Under the pieces are notes generated by a model. It worked only from the letters and a program-made list of their open reading frames with translations. It had not been told where the DNA came from and ran no database searches. Position numbers and translations under genes: made by a program. A stretch of DNA of 51,190 bases from Verrucomicrobiota bacterium (lineage in GTDB: Bacteria > Verrucomicrobiota > Verrucomicrobiia > Limisphaerales > JACPZS01). Positions 1 through 7,029 of the stretch are shown here, piece by piece; within the stretch, counting starts at the first letter, position 1, and the number at the start of each line of letters is the position of its first letter. The stretch lies in NCBI GenBank assembly GCA_016195385.1, contig JACPZS010000120.1:1-51190 (forward strand). The letters run 5' to 3'.

Positions 1-54
1 GGCACCGAAGTTACTGTCCGGCTCCCGATGAGAAACGTTTACGAAATTGAGTAA
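1..54 (+). CDS. C-terminal end of a sensor histidine kinase (partial)
   Basis: The window opens inside an ORF that reads GTEVTVRLPMRNVYEIE and then stops at TAA. A G-T-x-V/F-x-V-x-L-P string is the usual last beta strand of an HATPase_c domain, so this is very probably the tail of a histidine kinase. The next gene starts two bases after the stop, so the kinase would be the first visible member of the operon running to 4538. Sensor type and length cannot be seen. Confidence 0.6.
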   Translation, partial: GTEVTVRLPMRNVYEIE

Positions 55-56
55 AT

Positions 57-1268
57 ATGAAAATCAGAATTTTGGTCGTTGAAGACGACGATAAAGCATA
101 CAAGCAAATAGTATATTATCTTAATATTATTAATCGTGAAAGAATGGCCTCACGAGGAATAGAAGATTTTCATATCGTACGTGCAATATCAGTAGAAGGT
201 GCGGTCGCATTATTGCGCGACTCTGTCACTTTGAACAACTCCATTGATCTTATGCTGCTTGATCTTGCGCTTCCAAGGCGTGATGGGGAACAATTTACGG
301 CGGGAAAGGACGTCGGGCTAGAGGTGTTGGAGTTTGCGCGTAAGCAGAATGCCGTGCGAGCTGTTATAGTCTTGACTATTTGGAGCGACAGTGAATTCAT
401 GCTGCGTTCTTTCCGTGGTGGAGTCCACGACTTCGTAGACAAAAAGGATCTTGATGCAACTCTTGAGGAGCGTTTGATGATCTGCTGGGAATCAGTGGTT
501 CATCATGAAGCAAATCGAGTATTTCTCGACAGATTGAGAACATTGATTCCGTACGGAGAGCAAGGCGTAGCATACCTATTCAGCAAATGCTTTTCCGATC
601 TTACTCAAGCGGTTAGAATCCATAGTAGTCAACTATGTGATGAAATTCGCGAGCGCCATGGTTTGGGAGCTGATCCACGCACGAAAGATCCCATTCTGAT
701 GCACGTCCTTGCACTCGAGCAAGCTAGTGAGCGCGCGAGTGGCCAATGGCATCGACAAATGGGAAGTCTGGGCATCATCGATGAGAAAGAACTCCAAGAA
801 GTATCTCTGGATGTTTTGTTGGAATCAGTCCGCAAAGATATTGAATATGCTTTTATCGGAAGATCCGTCGAGTTGGTCATGCCAAAGGCTACAAATCTCA
901 GATTAAACTGCTTTCCTAAGGACGTAATAACGATTTTGCGTGAGATCACTCTCGGAGGCATCGTGGATCTTGATGAGAGGGCACGGCAGCTAGCAGGAAA
1001 GCGTGTTGAAGTCAACATTTTACCACATGTGAATCAAGGCCGGATTGAGTTTATATGCAATGACAACTTCCACACAATGGACCAAGCTCTAATGGAAGCC
1101 ATCAATCAGAATATGTTTGCTCCGCCGGGAGATCGCTTTGGGCGCGCTTGGGGGCTTTCCATTGCTCAACACATTGATGCCCGCGGCTTAAGTTTCATCA
1201 ATGTTGCTCCGACGCGCCAAGGCCTAGGTACTATCGTCACATTTACAATCACTTCTGCCTTTGCGTGA
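57..1268 (+). CDS. Response-regulator receiver protein with HATPase-like C-terminal domain
   Basis: This 403-residue protein begins with a complete receiver domain (about 1-140): acidic pocket VVEDDD, phospho-acceptor D69 in LMLLDLALP, switch Thr in IVLTIWS and the conserved Lys in FVDKK. There is no DNA-binding domain. The middle is helical. The C terminus (about 270-400) resembles a reduced GHKL ATPase domain, with a G-box-like stretch (GRAWGLSIAQHI) and a final GLGTIVTFTI strand, but no clear N box. It may therefore bind nucleotide without being a full kinase. It starts two bases after a kinase tail and overlaps the next gene by four bases (GTGA), so it is probably a phosphorelay partner of both. 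Base composition is AT-richer than genes further right. The receiver call is firm; the HATPase call is moderate. Confidence 0.75.
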   Translation: MKIRILVVEDDDKAYKQIVYYLNIINRERMASRGIEDFHIVRAISVEGAVALLRDSVTLNNSIDLMLLDLALPRRDGEQFTAGKDVGLEVLEFARKQNAVRAVIVLTIWSDSEFMLRSFRGGVHDFVDKKDLDATLEERLMICWESVVHHEANRVFLDRLRTLIPYGEQGVAYLFSKCFSDLTQAVRIHSSQLCDEIRERHGLGADPRTKDPILMHVLALEQASERASGQWHRQMGSLGIIDEKELQEVSLDVLLESVRKDIEYAFIGRSVELVMPKATNLRLNCFPKDVITILREITLGGIVDLDERARQLAGKRVEVNILPHVNQGRIEFICNDNFHTMDQALMEAINQNMFAPPGDRFGRAWGLSIAQHIDARGLSFINVAPTRQGLGTIVTFTITSAFA

Positions 1269-2683
1269 AAAAGGCTCTGATCATCGACAGTTCTGGTGAG
1301 GAAGTAGGACATTATGTTGAACTACTGTCAAAAGAAGGCATCGCGTCGGAAATTTGCTCTTCTGCGGCCGAGACATCAGAGTTTCTTGAAAGTGCGAAGA
1401 TTGAGGATTTCTGTCTGGTGCTGCTTCGCTGGGAATTTCCGGGGCCCCCGTTCGCTTTTGAGTTGCTTTTCCGCTGCAAGCAAGCCAGGCCGAAAATGCC
1501 AATCATAATCATTTCAGGTGTGCTGGATGTGGCTTTAGCCGCGAGGGCAATTGCTCTCGGAGCTGATGATTTTCTCCAAAAGCCGTTGGATGGCCTACGC
1601 CTGAGGAAATGCGTTTGGGATTTGCTGGCAGACCGTCCGCCGAATTCACCGCTGCTGGGAAAATTGCAGGAGAAAATCATTGGCCAGTCGCGCGCACTTT
1701 GCGAGTGTCTCGAAAAGGTAGCGCGCGTTATTCCACATGCGGATAAGGGGGTATTGATCCAAGGGGAATCCGGCACAGGCAAAGAATTACTGGCACAGGC
1801 AATACACAAATTGAGCCAGCGCGCGGCCGCACCCTGGGTGGCACTGAACGTGGGTGCCATCTCGAAAGAGTTGGTGGAAAGCGAAATCTTCGGACACGAG
1901 CGTGGAGCTTTTACGGGTGCGGCGCAGCAGCATATTGGTTATCTGGAACGAGCCGATGAAGGAACAATTTTGCTGGACGAAATTGGAGATCTGCCCGAGC
2001 CGATGCAGATAAAGCTGCTGCGGGTACTACAGGAGAAGGAATTTCAACGCGTAGGCGGCACCAAGCCAATCCCTTTCAAGGCGCGGCTGGTCTGTGCCAC
2101 CCACATCGACCTGCCGCTGGCGGTCAAGGGCGGAGCGTTCCGCCTTGATCTGTATCATCGAATTGCAGAAACAAGTATCCGAGTCCCGCCATTGCGCGAG
2201 CGAGAGCAGGACATCGACTTGCTGGTGGAGTATTTCACTCACCCTGAACGAGTGGGACGAACATTGTCAGTAGCGCGAGAGACACGGACTATTTTGCGGA
2301 GTTACCCTTTCCCCGGGAATATTCGAGAGTTGGAAAAACTGCTCGGGCAAGCAATCATTGCTTGTGAAGGAGATACGTTATTGCCGAAACATCTTCCCTT
2401 GGATCGTATGGCGCCATTTGTAAGTCAAGTTTCGGAAGCGCAGAATGACGCCAAGGCAATAGTTTGGCCGGAGCAATGGTTTCAGTTAAAATACAAAGAC
2501 GCGCTAGCGGAAGTGGAGCGTGCGTTTGATCGGATTTATCTGAAACGCGCGTACGATCAAGTAGGCGGCAGGATCCTCAAAGCAGCCGCGATGGTTGGGA
2601 TAGATCGCAAGACGTTCACGGCGCGGTGGAAGGACTGCGGACTCGCCGAATTGGAAATAAAAAGAGAGGGAGAGGATGGCTGA
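1265..2683 (+). CDS. Sigma-54-dependent NtrC-family activator with a pseudo-receiver
   Basis: A 472-residue enhancer-binding activator. The N-terminal receiver-like domain (1-120) keeps the fold signature and the Lys in FLQKPLDG, but the phospho-acceptor Asp is replaced by Arg55 (VLLRWEFPG) and the acidic pocket is reduced to a single Asp. Conventional phosphorylation is therefore unlikely. The central AAA+ domain is intact: Walker A GESGTGKE (167-174), the sigma-54 contact loop GAFTGA (214-219), Walker B ILLDEIGD and the sensor region LREREQDI. A Fis-type helix-turn-helix lies at about 425-460 (GRILKAAAMVGIDRKTF). The GTG start overlaps the upstream stop by four bases, and the 3' end overlaps the next gene by eight. 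The activator presumably drives a sigma-54 promoter outside the visible part. Confidence 0.9.
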   Translation: MKKALIIDSSGEEVGHYVELLSKEGIASEICSSAAETSEFLESAKIEDFCLVLLRWEFPGPPFAFELLFRCKQARPKMPIIIISGVLDVALAARAIALGADDFLQKPLDGLRLRKCVWDLLADRPPNSPLLGKLQEKIIGQSRALCECLEKVARVIPHADKGVLIQGESGTGKELLAQAIHKLSQRAAAPWVALNVGAISKELVESEIFGHERGAFTGAAQQHIGYLERADEGTILLDEIGDLPEPMQIKLLRVLQEKEFQRVGGTKPIPFKARLVCATHIDLPLAVKGGAFRLDLYHRIAETSIRVPPLREREQDIDLLVEYFTHPERVGRTLSVARETRTILRSYPFPGNIRELEKLLGQAIIACEGDTLLPKHLPLDRMAPFVSQVSEAQNDAKAIVWPEQWFQLKYKDALAEVERAFDRIYLKRAYDQVGGRILKAAAMVGIDRKTFTARWKDCGLAELEIKREGEDG

Positions 2684-4538
2684 GTATCTCAAACTCCGAG
2701 TGATTTTGGGAGATCATGCCGCGAATCGTCGGGCACTAATCCGAGATGTCTTGACAACCGAGTTCAATGCAGAAGTTCAGAGCGGAGAGACATTTGATGA
2801 ACTCCTCGGAAAGTTCAGGAAAGACGACTCCACGAAGGCATCGTGGCATGCGGCTGTTTTTTCCGATGGACTGGTTCAGGACAATCGATGGAGGCAAATG
2901 TACCCTGCCAGCTATGCCCGAAGGCTTCGTGATGAAAGTCTGCGTCTAGTTTTGTTCTGCGTGCATTCTGGGGAGGCCCCTGCCTGTTTTAGCATACCCG
3001 GTGAAGCCGATACACAGGACCCCAAGCCGAACGGATTCTTGATTGAAGTGGTGCCCGGTTGGTCGAGGGACAAGCAACGTGAGGCGCTGATAACCGGGTT
3101 CGGCCAAGCATTAAGGCGTCTTCCTAATCCGCCGAAATGCCTCTTAGATGAGGCTGACCTTGCTTTGGTTGAGCAAGTTCGCGGACTCGATGCTGAACGG
3201 AGTTTTGAGGGCGGCAAGCGGATTTTAAGCTCCTTGGCGGTTCGATTCTTCGATTGTGACGAAATAGAGATTAACACGCTATCGCAGGGCTTTTCCGGTG
3301 CCAAAGTATTCCGAATTGTGCCAAAGAAAGCGGGCGTTGGAAATAAGGAGTACGCCCTAAAGCTGAATCAGTGGGACACGGGATGGAAGATTACCTCAGA
3401 AGTCAAAGGCCAAAGAGCGGCGACGGACACGCTGGGTGTATCAGGATTCACGCTGCATATTCCGAATCTCAAGGCACCGCGGGTATCCGCCGATCCATTG
3501 GACCTCGAGTTGCAAAATGCTGCGTGCTTCGGAAACTGGCTGGCGCTTTGCTATGACTTCCTCGGTGGAGAACGCTTCGGAAAATTCATCGATTTGGAAA
3601 CTGCTTTGACAACTGATCCTGTGGATTTGGCTGACCGTGTCAGGGGAACTTATCTGGCCGGTCCACCAATCGATCAAGTTCGTGTGAATATTTTACAGAT
3701 TGTCCTCAACTGGTTGGGATTGAACTGGTACATGAGCATGATCAAAGATCGGGTAACTCGTAACGAATGCCCAATTTGGTCCACTGCGGATGCTCCCGCA
3801 CGTGACTATGGCGCGTTGCCTCCGTACGCACTTGCTGGAAAGAACAAGCAATCGATCCTTAGTTTCATCGACGGGCCGGACGCCATTCTGGGTGAGCGCC
3901 TTTGCGGTGATACATGGCAGTTGGATCGCAGAGTAATTTGGCAACTGGTCGGCAAAACAGATCTCAAGACGAGTTTTACACGGCTTGATCGCCCATTGCC
4001 GGTAATTCTTTCGCCGAGTCATGGAGACATGAATGCGAATAATGTTCTTCTCTGGTTGAATCAGCCCAATTATCCGTTTCTTATCGATTTCCCGTTCTTT
4101 CAGACGCAAGGGCACGCTTTGCAGGATCTGGCCCGGCTAGAGGTTGCGGTAAAGTTCGCCCTCATGGATCGCCAACGCGTGGATTCGCCTCCCGGCCCAC
4201 AAGCGTACGATTACACTCATACGCAACTCAAACTTTGGATGGAATTTGACATCCACACTCTGGCCGCTCCAATCCCAGACCTCAAGAATTCTTGGAGCTC
4301 CGTCGAGCACACAGTCAATCTTGACTTGTCCTTGAAATTGTTGCGCGAAATCCGCATCAAAGCAGTGGACGTTCAACGGCAGCCAGCGGGATTGACAACA
4401 GTCCCGGAATTCTTCGACGAGTATCTGCCGGCATTGCTCTATTACACGTTGCTGACTATCGGTTACGCGAATTTGCCGGTTTTTAAGCGGTTACTGGCTG
4501 TTCACAGTTGCGGCCGCATGTTGGAAAAGCTTCGCTGA
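2676..4538 (+). CDS. APH/protein-kinase-like phosphotransferase with N-terminal receiver-like region
   Basis: A 620-residue protein with all core residues of an aminoglycoside-phosphotransferase/protein-kinase fold. It has a glycine-rich loop (LSQGFSGAKVF, about 202-212), nucleotide Lys K229 in EYALKL, catalytic loop SHGDMNANN (Asp451, Asn456) and metal-binding Asp471 in FLIDF. A helical C lobe follows. Residues 1-150 resemble a degenerate receiver (LRVILGDHAANRR, then AAVFSDGL), which is an inference. It overlaps the sigma-54 activator by eight bases and ends the operon. Kinase-like domains of this layout occur in regulated conflict systems described by the Aravind group, and I suspect the TCAD9-type domain, but this needs a profile search. 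The substrate is unknown. Confidence 0.7.
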   Translation: MAEYLKLRVILGDHAANRRALIRDVLTTEFNAEVQSGETFDELLGKFRKDDSTKASWHAAVFSDGLVQDNRWRQMYPASYARRLRDESLRLVLFCVHSGEAPACFSIPGEADTQDPKPNGFLIEVVPGWSRDKQREALITGFGQALRRLPNPPKCLLDEADLALVEQVRGLDAERSFEGGKRILSSLAVRFFDCDEIEINTLSQGFSGAKVFRIVPKKAGVGNKEYALKLNQWDTGWKITSEVKGQRAATDTLGVSGFTLHIPNLKAPRVSADPLDLELQNAACFGNWLALCYDFLGGERFGKFIDLETALTTDPVDLADRVRGTYLAGPPIDQVRVNILQIVLNWLGLNWYMSMIKDRVTRNECPIWSTADAPARDYGALPPYALAGKNKQSILSFIDGPDAILGERLCGDTWQLDRRVIWQLVGKTDLKTSFTRLDRPLPVILSPSHGDMNANNVLLWLNQPNYPFLIDFPFFQTQGHALQDLARLEVAVKFALMDRQRVDSPPGPQAYDYTHTQLKLWMEFDIHTLAAPIPDLKNSWSSVEHTVNLDLSLKLLREIRIKAVDVQRQPAGLTTVPEFFDEYLPALLYYTLLTIGYANLPVFKRLLAVHSCGRMLEKLR

Positions 4539-4620
4539 TTGTGAACGAATGTGCGCTGCAGTGGCGTTGAGCGAGCGGCAGGCGGTTGAGATATTTCGAC
4601 GTATCAGCGATAAAGTAACC

Positions 4621-4972
4621 ATGCCAACTAATCTGAAACCAGACTGTTTCTCAGAAATAATTTCCGTTCGGAATCGACGCTCACTGAAGCGGCCTGAAGG
4701 CCGCGCGCCGGAGCGCGGCGTTTACGCCGCTTCAACGTTCTTCCTGCTCAAGACGCGGCTTCCATCCGGAAATTACTTTTGAGAATCGCTATAGATGACA
4801 GATGGTGGCCGGAGCGGTGAAGCTTGGCCGCCACAAAACCAAACGCGAGGCCGTGGTCGCGGCAGCGGCCGAATATGTGCGCCGCCGGCGGCAGACACGC
4901 ATCGAGGAGCTTTATGGTGCCATCGAATATCCCGAAGATTGGAATCCCAAGGCGATGCGGAGGTCGCGTTGA
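4621..4972 (+). pseudogene. VapB-like antitoxin interrupted by an inverted-repeat element
   Basis: The first 23 bases match the start of the intact antitoxin at 5766 (MPTNLK). The match resumes at about 4793 and runs to a TGA at 4970-4972, giving LGRHKTKREAV, EYVRRRRQ and EYPEDWNPKAMRRSR. Between these halves lie about 149 foreign bases. The downstream half could still be read from ATG 4802 as a 56-residue fragment lacking the N-terminal ribbon that such antitoxins use for DNA binding. The cognate toxin is missing: similarity to the second copy stops right after the shared end of the antitoxin. The promoter region is also related to that of copy two, so this is a duplicated and disabled module. 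Confidence 0.75.
4644..4792. mobile_element. ~149-bp MITE/REP-like inverted-repeat insertion
   Basis: The insertion is bounded by comparison with the uninterrupted antitoxin at 5760. Near its ends are 17-bp inverted repeats, 4650-4666 and 4767-4783, matching at 15 of 17 positions. The centre is a GC-rich nested hairpin: arms GAAGCGGC (4686-4693) and GCCGCTTC (4726-4733) enclose two smaller palindromes. AGA on both flanks (4641-4643 and 4793-4795) is compatible with a 3-bp target duplication. It encodes no protein and would need a transposase in trans. The exact ends are uncertain by a few bases. Confidence 0.65.
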
Positions 4973-5047
4973 GGATAATGGTTGCATTCGTAATGCTGCC
5001 ACCTTTCGCGCTTGGAAATATTCTCTCAGAGTGGCAGATTCTCGCGC

Positions 5048-5272
5048 ATGGCAGAAAGAATTACAGTAAATCCGGACATCTGTAACGGCAAGCCGGTCAT
5101 TCGGGGCACGCGCATCACTGCGCAAACGGTGCTGGAGTTTCTCGCAGCCGGTGATTCAATTGAAGATGTGCTCGGAGAATATCCCGGCCTCACTCGGGAA
5201 GATGTGCAGGCTTGTCTTGATTATGCGTCGCGGCTGATGGGCAATCATTATTCAGTCGTGCCTGCGGCATGA
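5048..5272 (+). CDS. DUF433-family antitoxin
   Basis: A 74-residue protein that is almost wholly a DUF433 domain: an N-terminal beta strand ITVNPDICNGKPVIRGTRI, then helices VLEFLAAGDSIEDVLGEYPG and a final segment with DVQACLDYASR. DUF433 proteins are winged-helix-like antitoxins normally paired with DUF5615 PIN-like toxins, and exactly such a partner follows with an ATGA overlap. I prefer ATG 5048 over the upstream in-frame ATG at 5012, because the family begins a few residues before ITVNPD. The gene looks intact although its partner does not. Confidence 0.85.
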   Translation: MAERITVNPDICNGKPVIRGTRITAQTVLEFLAAGDSIEDVLGEYPGLTREDVQACLDYASRLMGNHYSVVPAA

Positions 5273-5610
5273 AGGGCTTTCTTTTTAATGAGAACCTTCC
5301 CAAACGGGTTCAATTCTCGCCGAGTCTGCCCGTCATTCCGGTCGCGCAGATCGGAGTCAGCCCAACGGACACCGCTGTTTGGGAATTTGCCCGGCAGCAT
5401 GAACTGGTGATCGTGTCCAAGGACGCGGATTTTTCCGAGCGCATCATCATGCGGCAACCCCCGCCGTGAGTGGGGCATCTCCGTTTCGACAATTTACGAA
5501 GAAGGGAATTCTATGCGCTGCTCGCCCGCGTTTGGCCCCAGGTGGAGGCCCTGCTGAAATCACACAAGCTGGTGAACGTGTACGCGGATCGCGTCGAAGG
5601 AATTGGTTAA
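5269..5610 (+). pseudogene. DUF5615 PIN-like toxin, interrupted by an in-frame TGA
   Basis: The reading frame from ATG 5269 stops at TGA 5467-5469 after 66 codons (SKDADFSERIIMRQPPP). The same frame then continues without interruption as VGHLRFDNLRRREFY and ends at TAA 5608-5610. The combined length of about 113 residues is normal for DUF5615 proteins. The TGA sits where family members usually have a basic residue, so a CGA-to-TGA change is the simplest explanation. The usual DENLP motif near the N terminus reads NENLP here (Asp to Asn at residue 7), removing an acidic PIN-fold residue. The toxin is thus damaged twice while the overlapping antitoxin is intact. Confidence 0.8.
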
Positions 5611-5732
5611 TTAAGTCGTCGTGCTGGGTTTGGCGATGAACACAAGCTTGAGTGGTGAATGTTGAGAGTTGATGCGAAGACCTGGCTTATCTCAGGCCAT
5701 TCCAATCCGATGCGGAGCGGGCGAAGGCGGTT

Positions 5733-5750
5733 GACACATGCCGATGTGTC
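5733..5750. promoter_or_regulatory. Candidate antitoxin operator palindrome
   Basis: A perfect 7-bp inverted repeat, GACACAT and ATGTGTC separated by GCCG, lies nine bases upstream of the antitoxin ATG at 5760. VapB-type antitoxins repress their own operon through such palindromes, so this is the likely operator. That role is inferred from position and symmetry. A related but imperfect version precedes the disrupted copy at about 4590-4606. Confidence 0.45.
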
Positions 5751-5759
5751 GGCGATAAG

Positions 5760-5966
5760 GTGGCCATGCCAACAAATCTGAAGCTGGATGACAAGATGGT
5801 GGCTGAAGCGGTTAGGCTCGGTCGCCACAAAACCAAACGAGAGGCGGTGGGCGCGGCCGTGGCAGAGTATGTGCGCCGACGGCGGCAGGCACGCATCGAG
5901 GAATTTTATGGCACCATCGAGTATCCCGAAGATTGGAATCCCAAGGTGATGCGGAGGTCGCGTTGA
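5760..5966 (+). CDS. VapB-like antitoxin (type II, VapB family)
   Basis: A 68-residue protein (66 if ATG 5766 is used). It has an N-terminal strand MPTNLKLDD, helices KMVAEAVRLGRHKTKREAV and VAEYVRRRRQ, and an acidic/aromatic tail EEFYGTIEYPEDW that would wrap the toxin. The phrase LGxHKTKREAV is typical of antitoxins paired with PIN-domain VapC toxins. The stop overlaps a TTG start of the PIN gene (TTGA). It probably neutralises the toxin and represses the operon through the palindrome just upstream. A second copy about 1.1 kb upstream has been split by an inserted element. Confidence 0.85.
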   Translation: MAMPTNLKLDDKMVAEAVRLGRHKTKREAVGAAVAEYVRRRRQARIEEFYGTIEYPEDWNPKVMRRSR

Positions 5967-6373
5967 GGGTGTTGGTGGGCACCGGAGTTTGGGCGCGCTT
6001 TTTGAGGGTGAAACCGCTGGCAGGTGATCCGCACGTGGCGGAATTCCGGCGGCTGCGCGAGGAAGGTCTGATTGCGCTCATCGGCCCGATTCGGCAGGAG
6101 ATTCTTTCGGGGGCGGCCCCACGCGAGCGGTTTGAGCAACTGCGCGAAGTGTTGCGGGCTTTCCCGGAAATCGTGCTGCGGGCGGATGACTACGAAACGG
6201 CAGCGGAATTCTATAACCTCTGTCGAAGCAAGGGAGAACAAGCCACGAACGTGGATTTGTTGCTGTGCGCCGTGTCCGCGCGGCATCGCGTGGTGATTTA
6301 CTCTTTGGACGGTGATTTTGGGCGGCTCGCCAGGCTGCTGCCCATCAAACTGCATCCGCAGCCGCGGCCCTGA
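5963..6373 (+). CDS. PIN-domain VapC-like toxin lacking the first catalytic Asp
   Basis: From TTG 5963, overlapping the antitoxin stop, the protein is 136 residues and reads MRVLVGTGVWARFLR, where VapC proteins normally have V-D-T-S/G-V-W. The invariant Asp at position 6 is Gly (codon GGC; a single base change from GAC). The other acidic positions are present: Glu46 in IRQEILSG, Asp98 in TNVDLLLCAVS, Asp116 and Asp118 in SLDGDF. VapC nucleases use this acidic cluster to bind Mg2+ for RNA cleavage, so activity is probably weak or absent while antitoxin binding may remain. An upstream ATG at 5933 is also in frame, but its extension does not look like PIN sequence. Confidence 0.8.
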   Translation: MRVLVGTGVWARFLRVKPLAGDPHVAEFRRLREEGLIALIGPIRQEILSGAAPRERFEQLREVLRAFPEIVLRADDYETAAEFYNLCRSKGEQATNVDLLLCAVSARHRVVIYSLDGDFGRLARLLPIKLHPQPRP

Positions 6374-6394
6374 GTGGCCGTGTCTAATTTAGAA

Positions 6395-6514
6395 TATGCC
6401 TATCAGTTTCACTCAGTGACATACAACCTGTAGTTGATGCCAGCCACGCCGGGCCGATGACGTGACTCGCGAAGTCAAGCGGTAGTGGTTCACTGAGTAA
6501 ACCCGATAGGCATA
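6395..6514. mobile_element. 120-bp MITE-like element with 25-bp terminal inverted repeats
   Basis: Positions 6395-6419 and 6490-6514 are inverted repeats matching at 22 of 25 bases, both ending in TATGCCTATC. Immediately outside lie ATTTAGAA (6387-6394) and ATTTGGAA (6515-6522), an 8-bp direct repeat with one mismatch, as left by transposition. The 70-bp interior has no ORF. The structure is that of a non-autonomous transposon derivative of an IS family making 8-bp duplications. No matching transposase is in the window. As RNA it would form a long hairpin. Confidence 0.7.
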
Positions 6515-6546
6515 ATTTGGAAAGCGATTCCGTGGGTAGAGCCTGT

Positions 6547-6924
6547 GCGAGGTAAGTTATTTCCCGTCACACTTCGGAATTGCTCGGTCCGATGGATGAA
6601 ATTGCCGGTCGCACTCAAGAAATGGAGTGTCACTGGTCAAATCCTTCCCGACCAAGAGGTAAAATGAAGCGTCACTGGTCAGAGATGGCCGGTTCGATGG
6701 AAGAACTTGCCGGTCACACTTCAAAGATAGACTGTCACTGGTCAAATCTTTCCCGACGCGGTCGCGAAATGGAGCGAGACACTCGCAAAGTGAAGCGCCA
6801 CGGTCGAGAATTGATGCGACACGGGCACGAAACGGAGCGTCGCAGTGCCGATTTGAAGCGACATGCTCGAAAAATGGTCTGCCGAGATCGTGGGGCGAAG
6901 CGACACCCCGGTAATTGACCGTGA
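6547..6924. repeat. Degenerate 21-bp tandem repeat array, about 18 units
   Basis: The stretch divides without gaps into 18 units of 21 bp with approximate consensus CACTGGTCRARAATGRAGCGT. A higher-order repeat is also visible: 6568-6672 resembles 6673-6777 unit by unit, with units 5 and 10 nearly identical. Because 21 is a multiple of three, every open frame encodes a 7-residue repeat. The plus strand from TTG 6580 reads heptads such as HGRELMR and HGHETER, while the minus strand is also open over 6557-6991. I see no convincing ribosome-binding site, so coding status is undecided. This array and the MITE fill the otherwise gene-free 6374-7029 interval. Confidence 0.75.
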
Positions 6925-7029
6925 CGAGGCCACACGACAGACGGGCAAGGGATATTGGTTCAACGCTTCGCGGCCGCCGCGCTTCACTCATCCATCGACA
7001 AGCCGTCGGGAGTTTTCTACGCTGCGCGC

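Noticed and set aside
6547..6924. CRISPR array
   Set aside because: Units abut without spacers and all diverge from each other; this is a tandem repeat.
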